21,632 bases of DNA from a virus. A program made the position numbers and the translations under genes. The stretch covers positions 1-21,632 of the IMG/VR virus record IMGVR_UViG_3300045997_000045. One strand, given 5' to 3'. The notes beneath the pieces are model-generated. The model had not been told where the DNA came from, ran no database searches, and saw only the letters and a list, made by a program, of their open reading frames with translations. The first letter of the stretch is position 1, and every line of letters starts with the position of its first letter. Positions 1 through 7,057 of the stretch are shown one piece after another.

Positions 1-732
1 GTGATGAACAAGCTGGTCAACATCGTGAAGGACGGACCGGCCTCGTACCTGAAGGACTCGGGCAACGAGAAGTCGCTGATCGCAGGCGAGGAGGTTCCGA
101 TCCGCAGGCTGTATCAGAACCAGCCCACGATGGCCAGCACCAACGGGCTGTTCATCGAGGGCCTGAACCGTGAGCCGAAGTCGAGGGACAAGTCCTCGGC
201 ACTGCAGGCTCGGATAGCCAGGTTCGAGTTCCCGAACGTGTACCAGGAGGACCGCATGTTCTACCGCTGGGCCACCTCACCCGAGGTGACCGGCGCACTG
301 CTGTCACTGATGGTGGACAACTACGTCCGGGAGCAGGAGGTGCAGATCATGCTGGCACCGACGGCACGCAGCATCGAGCTGAAGCTCGAGCACATGATCT
401 CGAACTCGCAGGAGTTGCAGTTCCTGATGAACCTCGAGGACAAGGGCGGGCCGGCCGGAGCCGACGAACTGATCGGCAAGGACATGAGCGTCGCCGTGCA
501 GAAGTTCAAGTCCTGGCGGCTGACACTCGGCGACGTCGGTGTGTACGCCGACGACGATGTGGCCCGCAACCTGCGCACCGTGCTGCAGGTGGGGCCGCGC
601 AAATCCATACGGCAGGGGAACAAGGTGACGAAGGTCCGCACCGTGGAGGGCTTCAAGCCCGATGCGGCGCGTGTCCTCAAGCACCACCGAGCAGTGGAGG
701 TGATTGACGATGACACCGTGGTGGATGGATGA
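1..732 (+). CDS. D5/SF3-type replicative helicase, C-terminal part (5' end outside window)
   Basis: The reading frame is open from base 1 and matches the C-terminal part of phage/plasmid D5-like superfamily 3 helicases, hexameric DNA unwinding motors. Counting codon 1 as base 1, residues 20-38 (with SLIAGEEVPIRRLY) correspond to the 'K.LtGGD.i..r.ly' block. Residues 44-62 end in the sensor segment with Asn56 (FIEGLNREP), and R71/R74 in LQARIARFEFP take the place of the usual WRR..viPF arginines. The remaining ~150 residues would hold the lid and a winged-helix-like tail. Walker A and B are absent, so the true start almost certainly lies upstream. A GTG at base 1 and an ATG at base 4 exist, and TGATG at 2-6 would fit a coupled start, but a protein starting there would lack the ATPase core. 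It overlaps the primase gene by 23 bp. Family assignment is by motif pattern only. Confidence 0.62.
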   Translation: MMNKLVNIVKDGPASYLKDSGNEKSLIAGEEVPIRRLYQNQPTMASTNGLFIEGLNREPKSRDKSSALQARIARFEFPNVYQEDRMFYRWATSPEVTGALLSLMVDNYVREQEVQIMLAPTARSIELKLEHMISNSQELQFLMNLEDKGGPAGADELIGKDMSVAVQKFKSWRLTLGDVGVYADDDVARNLRTVLQVGPRKSIRQGNKVTKVRTVEGFKPDAARVLKHHRAVEVIDDDTVVDG

Positions 733-1537
733 GAAGTACGACAAGGACGTGGCGATCCCGTCCGAGCTGGTCAAGTATTCCGGACCCAAGGGCGTAGCAG
801 TTCTGCGTGCCTGGCCGGACGGCAAGACCACCAAGGGCTGGGGGGACACCACGTTCATGGACTTGTACATGAAAGGCAGGTTCAGTGGCAGGCCGGTGCT
901 TCCCGGCTACGAGCAGGGACGGTGGGCCCTGGCCTACGTCATGCGGTCGATGCGCCTGGTGTGCCTCGACATCGACGGGAAGAACGGTGGGTTCGACGGC
1001 GTGAAGAAGTTGGGCATGCTGCCCTACACGCTGGCCGAGACGTCCAAGAGCGGGAACGGGTATCACCTGTTCTACGCGATACCGGACGACATCTGGGATC
1101 TGGACAAGGGCTACGCACAGTTGCCCGACCGGATCGCACTGCAGCAAGGTGTGGATCTGCGGGGTGTGGGGTGTGTCTACCACTACCCGCAGCAGCGGTG
1201 GAACGATCGTCCGATCCTTCCGCTGCCGTCGTACCTGCACCAGCAGTTGCTCGCACGCAAGGCGTCGGCCGCATCCGTGGTCGACGAGATCATCAAGCTC
1301 CTGGATGCAGGAGACCCATTGGAGGTAGCAGTTATGCAGGACAATCTTGTCACCGATCTGAACAAGGCGATCCCCGCCGGCCGGCGGAACACCACCCTGT
1401 TCGCCATCGGATCCCAGATGTACCTGGGCCAGGTGCCGGGGTGGAAGAAGTTGGTGCACGACCGTGCCATCGACCTCGGCCTGGACATCGACGAGGCGGA
1501 CAAGCTCATCAGCAACATCGAGAAGTACGCAGCATGA
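710..1537 (+). CDS. Primase-polymerase (AEP/Prim-Pol domain)
   Basis: This 275-aa protein carries the catalytic signature of the archaeo-eukaryotic primase (Prim-Pol) superfamily, which synthesises primers or DNA at phage replication forks. Motif I is VCLDIDG with metal-binding D87 and D89, motif II is SGNGYH (114-119) with nucleotide-binding H119, and motif III is VDLRG with the third acidic residue D149. The first ~85 residues and the last ~110 are less distinctive; the C-terminal stretch (AIPAGRRNTTLFAIG) resembles the helical region that often follows Prim-Pol domains. ATG 710 was chosen because GGAGG at 696-700 sits nine bases upstream; TTG 704 and ATG 725 are alternatives. In many phages and plasmids this domain is fused ahead of a D5 helicase; here it is a separate gene just after the helicase and overlapping its end, so the two probably act together. 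Confidence 0.85.
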   Translation: MTPWWMDEKYDKDVAIPSELVKYSGPKGVAVLRAWPDGKTTKGWGDTTFMDLYMKGRFSGRPVLPGYEQGRWALAYVMRSMRLVCLDIDGKNGGFDGVKKLGMLPYTLAETSKSGNGYHLFYAIPDDIWDLDKGYAQLPDRIALQQGVDLRGVGCVYHYPQQRWNDRPILPLPSYLHQQLLARKASAASVVDEIIKLLDAGDPLEVAVMQDNLVTDLNKAIPAGRRNTTLFAIGSQMYLGQVPGWKKLVHDRAIDLGLDIDEADKLISNIEKYAA

Positions 1538-1812
1538 GCGCCGTCACGGACAGGGAGCTGCTGCTGGACGAGGCGGCGACACTGGTGTCGTCCGACCGCA
1601 ACAAGGACTACGGGGATCCGGCGGACAACTTCGGTGACACCGCAGCCCTGTGGTCGGCGTACAAGGGCGTGACGTTCACGGCGCACGACGTGGCGGTCAT
1701 GCAGATCCTGGTGAAGGTGGGTCGTCTGGTCACGAGTCCGAGCAAGTGGGACAACTGGGTGGACATCGCAGGCTACGCGGCGCTGGGTGGAGAGGTGAGG
1801 CCGAGAGGCTGA
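1534..1812 (+). CDS. DUF6378 family protein
   Basis: This 92-aa protein has the hallmark pattern of the DUF6378 phage family: RNKDYGDPADNFGDTAALW near residue 20, then HDVAVMQILVKVGRL and WDNWVDIAGYAAL near the C-terminus. The conserved D/H/K positions and helical character are typical of the family, whose biochemical role I do not know. It starts at an ATG overlapping the primase stop (ATGA), so translation is coupled to the primase, and it is the last gene before a strong terminator. That placement makes it part of the replication transcript. A nucleotide-metabolism role is often suggested for neighbours of this kind but is not shown by the sequence. Confidence 0.75.
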   Translation: MSAVTDRELLLDEAATLVSSDRNKDYGDPADNFGDTAALWSAYKGVTFTAHDVAVMQILVKVGRLVTSPSKWDNWVDIAGYAALGGEVRPRG

Positions 1813-1818
1813 GAGGAG

Positions 1819-1861
1819 AAGAGGGGTTCCGGTGCATACGCATCGGAACCTCTCTTTTTTT
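1819..1861 (+). terminator. Rho-independent terminator after replication genes
   Basis: Bases 1821-1831 (GAGGGGTTCCG) pair with 1844-1854 (CGGAACCTCTC) with one G-T wobble. The loop can close further (TGC/GCA around ATAC), and a seven-T tract runs from 1855 to 1861. This is a textbook rightward intrinsic terminator only a few bases after the DUF6378 stop codon. It implies that the genes from 1883 onward need their own promoter or read-through. Confidence 0.9.
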
Positions 1862-1882
1862 CAGGGGGGTTATGCTGCTGAC

Positions 1883-2440
1883 ATGTCAGATACTTCGCAG
1901 TCCTTCCTGTCAGCAGCTGAGGTAGAGCTGAAGAAAAGGTTCAAGAAGGAAGACGCTGATCTGCGGGTGCTGCCGTCTGATGCAGCACCCGCGCGGGCGT
2001 CGGCCCGCATCGACCAGCTTGTGTTGCCGGACGATATGCGGGCGAAGATGCCGGTGACGAAGGACAAGTTCCTGGTCAAGGAGAACCCGCACCTCGTGGC
2101 GTGGGAACGCGAGTGCCGCAAGTTCCTGCGGAACCTCTCGCCGGAGCACGGGCACCGGGTGTCGGCGGCCATGATCTACGAGTGGGCCACCGGCATCCGC
2201 ATCGCCGATGTGATGGCCACGCCGCCAGACCGGCAGGGGCCGCACGAGTCATGGCGCAGCGATCTCCGCAAGATCAACAAGGTGATGGCGTACTACTTCG
2301 GCAAGCCGTACTCCACCTACATCTGCGGCAAGAAGGTGCCGAAGGCGTACAAGGTCAGGCCCGGCTACTACATCCGCCGGCACCGGCCGATGACCCTGAC
2401 ACTGTGGGCGGAGTATTCGGAAGGGGTGCTGTACCCGTGA
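1883..2440 (+). CDS. Unknown 185-aa basic protein, possibly DNA-binding
   Basis: I do not recognise this protein. The frame also has a GTG at 1832 inside the terminator hairpin, so ATG 1883 (MSDTSQSFL) is the sensible start. A GGGGGG run at 1864-1869 is rather distant for a ribosome site. TATGCT at 1871-1876 resembles an actinobacterial -10 box seven bases before the ATG, which would fit a leaderless transcript, but no clear -35 box is visible. The N-terminal third is acidic/basic mixed and probably disordered. The C-terminal half (HRVSAAMIYEWATGI, then RKINKVMAYYFGKPYST and a basic YYIRRHRP) has the look of a helix-turn-helix with a basic beta wing. It heads a small operon whose next gene overlaps its stop (GTGA). 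A regulatory role is possible but unproven. Confidence 0.75.
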   Translation: MSDTSQSFLSAAEVELKKRFKKEDADLRVLPSDAAPARASARIDQLVLPDDMRAKMPVTKDKFLVKENPHLVAWERECRKFLRNLSPEHGHRVSAAMIYEWATGIRIADVMATPPDRQGPHESWRSDLRKINKVMAYYFGKPYSTYICGKKVPKAYKVRPGYYIRRHRPMTLTLWAEYSEGVLYP

Positions 2441-2544
2441 GCGAACGTCCGGCCGTGTCGGGCCGTGCCGCCGTGCTGATCCTGCTCGCGCTGGTCGGGT
2501 TCTACATAGGCGTCGGCTTCCTGCTGGGAGCGTGGCTGAGATGA
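2437..2544 (+). CDS. 35-aa single-span membrane micro-protein (copy 1)
   Basis: This short frame starts at GTG 2437, overlapping the upstream stop (GTGA), and ends just into the next start. The protein has a short polar N-terminus (SERPAVSGRA), one predicted membrane span of about 20 residues rich in L, I, V and G, and ends GFLLGAWLR. It is paralogous to the next gene: both begin SE and end GFLLG-x-WL. Its function is unknown; small single-span phage proteins include holin partners, superinfection-exclusion peptides and membrane anchors. The coupled position between two genes of the same strand supports it being real despite its size. Confidence 0.65.
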   Translation: MSERPAVSGRAAVLILLALVGFYIGVGFLLGAWLR

Positions 2545-2645
2545 GCGAACACCGTGCCACAGGCTGTGCCGCCTGGTTGCTGCTGGCCCTGTACACCTGG
2601 TTCTTCCTGGCCGTCGGCTTCCTGCTGGGGATGTGGCTGGGATGA
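2541..2645 (+). CDS. 34-aa single-span membrane micro-protein (copy 2)
   Basis: ATG 2541 overlaps the previous stop (ATGA), and the stop at 2643-2645 overlaps the next ATG at 2642. The protein begins MSEHRATGCAAW, has one membrane span with several aromatic residues (LYTWFFLAVGFLLG) and ends MWLG. The C-terminal half matches that of copy 1 (VGFLLG-x-WL), indicating tandem duplication followed by divergence of the N-terminal part. A Cys at residue 9 does not sit in an obvious lipobox. Function unknown; the two proteins may form a pair in the membrane. Confidence 0.65.
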   Translation: MSEHRATGCAAWLLLALYTWFFLAVGFLLGMWLG

Positions 2646-2992
2646 CCGACCGTGGTCCGATCAAGATCCTCGAGGACGGGACGAGGATCTACTCGAACTA
2701 CGCCCGGTACACCCCGATGCCGGACGAGCTGCGTACCAACACCGTGCGCAAGCCGGATGTCCCCGGGGCCGTCAGGTTCCACGCGCTGTGGTTCCTGCCG
2801 CTGGACCTGCTGCCCGACGATCTGCGGCTGATGCCGGTCACCAGGCCTGACACCGACGCCTACGACCACATGGTCAAGCCGCGCAAGTGCATGTGCGTGC
2901 CGTGTCAGCGGCCGGAGGCGCTGTTCTGGCAGAACAAGTGGCGCAGGGCGCACGGCCTCAGACGCGTAGGGCTTCGTCGTCGGAGTCGATGA
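2642..2992 (+). CDS. Unknown 116-aa protein with CxC..C cluster
   Basis: ATG 2642 overlaps the previous stop (ATGA); a GTG nine bases upstream is less likely. I do not recognise the protein. It has a Pro-rich middle (FLPLDLLPDDLRLMP) and then HMVKPRKCMCVPCQRP, where Cys-x-Cys-x-x-Cys plus a preceding His could bind a metal. A strongly basic Trp/Arg tail follows (WQNKWRRAHGL, ending GLRRRSR). The last 35 bases are shared with the end of a gene on the opposite strand, so part of the Arg-rich tail may simply reflect that overlap. It is the last rightward gene in the window, and no terminator follows it. Confidence 0.7.
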   Translation: MTDRGPIKILEDGTRIYSNYARYTPMPDELRTNTVRKPDVPGAVRFHALWFLPLDLLPDDLRLMPVTRPDTDAYDHMVKPRKCMCVPCQRPEALFWQNKWRRAHGLRRVGLRRRSR

Positions 2993-3245
2993 ACTCCTTG
3001 TCGAACATCGCCCCGCCCTCCAATCGCTGGAACAACTGCTGGATGGAGTCCAGGTCGCGGCTGATGATCGCCTGCAGGATCAGAGTGGACGCGGTCTTGT
3101 CCAGCAGATCGGGCGACTCCTTGTAGACCATCTGCACGGTGCCGAACCGCTGGTGCCACAACCACAGCAGACGGGTGTCCAGGGTGGCGCGGTGCGCCTC
3201 CGGCACCCGGGTGCGCCAGCGGTGGACGGGGACGACATCGCTCAT
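2958..3245 (-). CDS. Unknown 95-aa helical protein downstream of terminase
   Basis: The ATG at 3245 overlaps the stop of the upstream gene (ATGA), so it is coupled to it. The protein is mostly helical, with a Trp/His/Arg-rich first half (RLLWLWHQRFG), then SPDLLDKTASTLILQ and LDSIQQLFQRLEGG, and an acidic end (IDSDDEALRV). It is the last gene of the leftward unit. The 'tail of small helical genes beside the large terminase' context makes a terminase-associated or head-completion role possible, including a small terminase subunit, but no DNA-binding motif is clear. Its last 35 bases overlap the convergent rightward gene. Confidence 0.7.
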   Translation of the reverse strand: MSDVVPVHRWRTRVPEAHRATLDTRLLWLWHQRFGTVQMVYKESPDLLDKTASTLILQAIISRDLDSIQQLFQRLEGGAMFDKEFIDSDDEALRV

Positions 3246-3541
3246 GCCCTCAGCTCCCCTCCGGTCAGGTCCTCAAACTCGATGTCGAGTTTCCGCTTGG
3301 TGGCCGGATGTGAGCCCGGCCGGCGCCGGCCGACCAGCCGGTTGAAGATCATGCCGCGTGCGGCGTTGGCCCTGGCGGCGGCACCGCGCTCGTCGGAGTT
3401 GGCGTTGTTGGCGATCTCGAACAGGGTGCGCACCACCAGCTCGTGGGTGGGCAGGGAGATCAGGTCGTCGGTGGTGATCTCCGGGTTGTCCGCCACCATC
3501 TGCATCGCCTGCCGGATGGTGACCACACGCTTCAGGCCCAT
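3242..3541 (-). CDS. Unknown 99-aa helical protein overlapping terminase end
   Basis: ATG 3541 lies ten bases inside the end of the terminase gene (TATGGGCCTGA) and gives MGLKRVVTIRQAM. The protein is helical: a first part with DNPEITTDDLISLPTHELV, a middle with NNANSDERGAAARANAARG, and a basic stretch RLVGRRRPGSHPATKRK before an acidic end. The TDDL-x-x-LPTHELV segment looks like a small helical module and the basic stretch could contact nucleic acid. A small terminase subunit would normally precede the large one, so this downstream place makes that role only a weak possibility. It is translationally coupled on both sides. Confidence 0.7.
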   Translation of the reverse strand: MGLKRVVTIRQAMQMVADNPEITTDDLISLPTHELVVRTLFEIANNANSDERGAAARANAARGMIFNRLVGRRRPGSHPATKRKLDIEFEDLTGGELRA

Positions 3542-4992
3542 ACCGCGCTCCAATCCTCCTCGTACGACACCGACTGGGTGCGCTGCCCGGAGTGGTCGAA
3601 AAACTTTCCGTTGAAGAAGTCGAGTTCCTTCACCGCCTGCACCGCGTACCTCAGCGCGTCCATCATGTGGCTGTACTTGTCGTGCATCGGCTGCTGGGTC
3701 CACATCTGCAGCCGGGTGTTGAACTCGTACTTGTAGTTCTCCAGGCATTCCAGCAGCCATTGGCAGTTGTCCTCGTGGACGATCGTGTTGTACAGCATCA
3801 TCCGCGTCTGCTGGATGTCCGTGACGATCGTGTAGTCCCCTGATCTCGAGCCGGGGATCTTCCACACCTTGTTGGACTTGGCGAGCACGGCCACGTTGCC
3901 GAACCGCTGCCGCATCATGTCGGCCGGGGTGGTGTTGATGGCACGCTCGTGATGCTCGCCGTCCCACGGAAGGATCAGTGAGGAGATGCGGTTGAACCAC
4001 GGCTTCACCTGCAGGTCGTCCACGTACTCGGGCAGCGCCTTGCCGTGCCCCTCACCGCAGTCGAACAGGAACAGCCGGCCGTTGATCCACTGGAACGCCA
4101 CCCACGATGTGGCGTCGGACTGGATACCGGAGGAGCCGATGTCGAAGGCGACGTAGACCGGATGGCCCTGGTCGAGATTGAAGTTGTGGACCCTCTTGTC
4201 CTCGACCATCTTCATGTACGCCTCGCCGTACACAGCAGCGGCGTCCATCTCCTCGAACGAGCAGTAGTATTCCTGCTCGAACATCCGGTCATTCCCGAAG
4301 CGTTTCAGGTAGGTGTCCCTGATCCGCTCCAGTTCCTCCTCGGTGAGGACGACGGGCAGACCCTCCCGCTTCATGATGGCGTTGATGTCGTCGATGTCCC
4401 GGGTGATGATCTTCGCCTCGGGGTTGTCCCGCATCGACTCCATCAGCTGCCACAGCGGGTTGCGCCGTTTCCCTCGTGGCGTGGACACGACCATGAGCCG
4501 CTTGTTCTCGGCGCGGTTCTCGAGGATCGGCATGAGCCGGGGGATCGGATCCTCCCGGGTGAACAGCGCCAGCTCGGTGATCGTGTAGTCCTGGAACGAT
4601 GTGCCGACACCGGCCTTGTCCTGGCCGGACTGGAAGTAGCCCTGCAACTTCAGCCGGCTGTGGTTGGCGAACCTGCCCTCCATCACCGTGGCCTTCCAGT
4701 CCACCGCGCCGTCGGGCACGTTGTCCTGCAGACCGCGGATGTACTCGCCCGATGCCGGGTCGATGTAGGTCTTGTCCCAGAGGATGTCGCGGATCATCGG
4801 GTTGGACAGGGAGATGTAGACGCCGGTCGTCTTGGGTGTGCGCAGCCTGGCGTCGCACTGTTCCATCGAGGCTGCGACGTCCTTCCCCGTCTGCCGGGGC
4901 AGCACCGCAATACCGTAACGGTGATTTCGCCAGAGGCGGTGCAGATCCTGCTGGTACGGCCTCGGCTTGTAGTAGACGGGGAAGGACGGCAT
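3532..4992 (-). CDS. Terminase large subunit
   Basis: This 486-aa protein is the DNA-packaging motor: an N-terminal ATPase that docks on the portal and a C-terminal RNase H-fold nuclease that cuts concatemers. The Walker A-type loop is PRQTGKD (32-38). The Walker B region is DYTITELALF, with probable catalytic E140. VVSTPRG (168-174) is the coupling motif. FEQEYYCSF (238-246) is the usual linker into the nuclease, where VAFDIGSS provides metal-binding D284 and MMDALRYAV provides a second acidic residue, D445. The start ATG overlaps the stop of a 25-aa gene (TGATG). It lies at the far end of its transcription unit, with only two small genes after it, as in T7 where the large terminase is also late in the order. 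No intein or frameshift is seen. Confidence 0.95.
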   Translation of the reverse strand: MPSFPVYYKPRPYQQDLHRLWRNHRYGIAVLPRQTGKDVAASMEQCDARLRTPKTTGVYISLSNPMIRDILWDKTYIDPASGEYIRGLQDNVPDGAVDWKATVMEGRFANHSRLKLQGYFQSGQDKAGVGTSFQDYTITELALFTREDPIPRLMPILENRAENKRLMVVSTPRGKRRNPLWQLMESMRDNPEAKIITRDIDDINAIMKREGLPVVLTEEELERIRDTYLKRFGNDRMFEQEYYCSFEEMDAAAVYGEAYMKMVEDKRVHNFNLDQGHPVYVAFDIGSSGIQSDATSWVAFQWINGRLFLFDCGEGHGKALPEYVDDLQVKPWFNRISSLILPWDGEHHERAINTTPADMMRQRFGNVAVLAKSNKVWKIPGSRSGDYTIVTDIQQTRMMLYNTIVHEDNCQWLLECLENYKYEFNTRLQMWTQQPMHDKYSHMMDALRYAVQAVKELDFFNGKFFDHSGQRTQSVSYEEDWSAVWA

Positions 4993-5069
4993 CAGCAGCC
5001 TTTACGTCCTGACTTCGGACGGGACTTGGGCTTCGCCTTGGGCTTGGGCCTCGGCTTCGACATCGCCAT
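4992..5069 (-). CDS. 25-aa Lys/Pro-rich micro-protein before terminase
   Basis: ATG 5069 is preceded by a strong ribosome site (AGGAGGGG) about six bases upstream, and the stop overlaps the terminase start (TGATG). The product is MAMSKPRPKPKAKPKSRPKS followed by GRKGC. It has no acidic residue, many Lys/Arg and regularly spaced prolines, and ends in Cys. The ribosome site is clearly better than any near the terminase ATG, so its translation may be what drives terminase synthesis. The composition suggests binding to nucleic acid or to an acidic partner such as the adjacent Pro-Glu protein, which is inference. It could alternatively be only a leader peptide. Confidence 0.6.
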   Translation of the reverse strand: MAMSKPRPKPKAKPKSRPKSGRKGC

Positions 5070-5081
5070 GTGACCCCTCCT

Positions 5082-5474
<393 letters not shown>

Positions 5475-5487
5475 CTCCGTGATCCTC

Positions 5488-6498
5488 TCAGATCTGTAGG
5501 TTCGGCAATCCTATTGTGCCGAACAGCGTGGAGAAGTCCTCCTTCTCGGCGGACGTGCCTGCTTTGGAGGGAATCCCCGCCTGCGGCTGCTCGGGTGGGG
5601 GTGCGGCCGCAGGCGGGGCAGGGGTCGAGGTGGAGTTCGACCCTTGCACGCTAGCAGCCTCCTGCGACTTTTTCGTGCGCAACGCCTCGATGATCGGCTG
5701 CACCGGGACACTGTAGCCCTGCAGTTTGCCGTCCTTGCGCACCTCGTACGGTTGCGCGATCTTGGCGAACTCGTCTGCCAGCGCCTTGTCGAACGTCTTG
5801 GTACCGGGGATCAGATCGGGGTTGTTCTTGAACAGGTCGACACTGGCGTGCAGCGTGTCGAGGTAGCCGCGGGACTCGTCGAGTTTCTTCTGCGCCTCGT
5901 CGCGGATCTCCTGCACCAGCAGGCCGCGGACGGCCTCCTGCCACTCCTTCGCGTCGTCGCTGTCCTTGAGCCGCTCCATCCCTTCCTCGCCGATGGCCGG
6001 CACCTCGGTGCCCACCAGCAGCCGGGGGTGCTTCTCCAGCGCCTCGAAGTATTTCTCGTAGTCCTTACGCGCCTGGTCGAAGGCCTCCTGCTGGAAGGTC
6101 TTGGTCAGGTTCTCCTCGATGGTGGTGGTCAGCTGGCCCAGTTTCGGGAGGTAGGCGGCGGCGTCGGCTGTCCAATCCGCTGGAAGATCTGCTGGCTGGC
6201 CGGCGGCTGCAGGCTGTTCAGTATCTCCTCCAGCAGCTCCTCCTGGTGCAGCAGGTGCAGGTGCGTTTTCTGCCACTGCTGCTGCTGCAGGTTGTCCAGG
6301 CGCTGCAGGGCTGCCGCCAGTGGAGTCAGCGCCTCCATCAGCAGCATCCGGTTTTGCAGTCGCATCTGCAGCAACAGGCGTTGCTCCGTCTCCCACTGCT
6401 GCAGCGCCTTCTTCTGGCGCCAGTGCGTCCATGAGAGCACCGAACGCAGCGTCTCCCATGTTCGGTAGATCCACGACTTCACGGGTGTCCTCACTCAT
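5488..6498 (-). CDS. Scaffold-like acidic head-assembly protein (336 aa)
   Basis: The N-terminal ~110 residues are disordered and rich in Ala, Pro, Gly, Asp. From about residue 120 (GQLTTTIEENLTKTF) there is a long charged helical region (QEAFDQARKDYEKYFEALEK, then EEGMERLKDSDDAKEWQEAV), followed by FKNNPDLIPGTKTFDKAL and YSVPVQPIIEAL. The C-terminus is again Pro/Ala/Ser-rich and disordered. Acidic, helical proteins with disordered ends near head genes are often scaffolds; this is a role guess from architecture and position, and no protease or capsid gene lies beside it. ATG 6498 overlaps the previous gene by eight bases. Codons in about 6150-6480 end unusually often in A or T, unlike the rest of the gene, and another frame there looks codon-biased (see findings). 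Confidence 0.7.
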   Translation of the reverse strand: MSEDTREVVDLPNMGDAAFGALMDALAPEEGAAAVGDGATPVAADATAKPDAADGGADSTGGSPAAPGQPAAAAVAENAPAPAAPGGAAGGDTEQPAAAGQPADLPADWTADAAAYLPKLGQLTTTIEENLTKTFQQEAFDQARKDYEKYFEALEKHPRLLVGTEVPAIGEEGMERLKDSDDAKEWQEAVRGLLVQEIRDEAQKKLDESRGYLDTLHASVDLFKNNPDLIPGTKTFDKALADEFAKIAQPYEVRKDGKLQGYSVPVQPIIEALRTKKSQEAASVQGSNSTSTPAPPAAAPPPEQPQAGIPSKAGTSAEKEDFSTLFGTIGLPNLQI

Positions 6499-7057
6499 CG
6501 CCGGTCCAGTTCTGCTTCAGCTCCTCGAGCTCGGCGCGGAGCAGGTCCTGAGAGTCCTCGCTGAAGTCGAAGTTGATCTGGTCGAGCAGGCTGGTGAGGC
6601 CGACCTCGCCGAAGAACATCTTGTGGACGTCGGAGATGACGGCCAGCCGCACGGGTGCGTCGATGTCGTCGACGTCCCAGTCCAGCTCCCAGGTGAGGAT
6701 GATCTTCTGCCAGGAGATGATGACGTTGAGGTAGTGGAAGGTGTTCCGCTCCGCATCCTCCTCCGGCGTGGTGATCTTCAGGCACTCGTCGTCGGTCTCG
6801 ATCTCGGTGCGCAGGGCGTCGGCGAGTTCGTCGATCGACTGGTAGTAGAGGTCCCGGTAGTCCGTCATGTCCGAGAAGTGGACGTCGGCGTGGGTGGTGA
6901 CCACGCGCAGCGCCCACTGCGGGGTGATGCGTTCCTGCCGCACCATCTTGGACGATTCGAGGACTTCCTGCCAGACCTGCAGGATCGCGTGGTACTCGAC
7001 GACTCCATCGTTGAGGATGTCGTCGACGGTCAGCTGCTCTTCGGTGGACTCGGTCAC
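6491..7057 (-). CDS. Unknown 188-aa acidic protein
   Basis: The start is GTG 7057, overlapping the previous stop (GTGA): TESTEEQLTVDDILNDGV. The protein is acidic and looks globular, with few Gly/Pro and alternating helical and mixed segments (EYHAILQVWQEVLESSKMV; ADVHFSDMTDYRDLYYQ; WQKIILTWELDWDVDDIDAP; DLLRAELEELKQNW). I do not recognise a family. It sits between the 260-aa unknown and the scaffold-like gene, all translationally coupled, so it is probably a head- or packaging-related protein. No membrane span, signal peptide or catalytic motif is seen. Confidence 0.75.
   Translation of the reverse strand: MTESTEEQLTVDDILNDGVVEYHAILQVWQEVLESSKMVRQERITPQWALRVVTTHADVHFSDMTDYRDLYYQSIDELADALRTEIETDDECLKITTPEEDAERNTFHYLNVIISWQKIILTWELDWDVDDIDAPVRLAVISDVHKMFFGEVGLTSLLDQINFDFSEDSQDLLRAELEELKQNWTGDE

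Noticed and set aside
304-870. Long minus-strand frames under the helicase and primase genes
   Set aside because: They are antisense to genes with clear catalytic motifs, have no ribosome sites and have His/Arg/Val-rich composition typical of antisense frames in GC-rich DNA.
1832-1882. Longer start (GTG 1832) for the 185-aa gene
   Set aside because: It lies within the terminator hairpin and its U-tract, so a transcript reaching it would be terminated; ATG 1883 is better placed.
4045-5073. 342-codon plus-strand frame opposite the terminase
   Set aside because: It is antisense to the motif-confirmed terminase, with composition (Val/Asp/His/Leu) typical of a shadow frame and no plausible start context.
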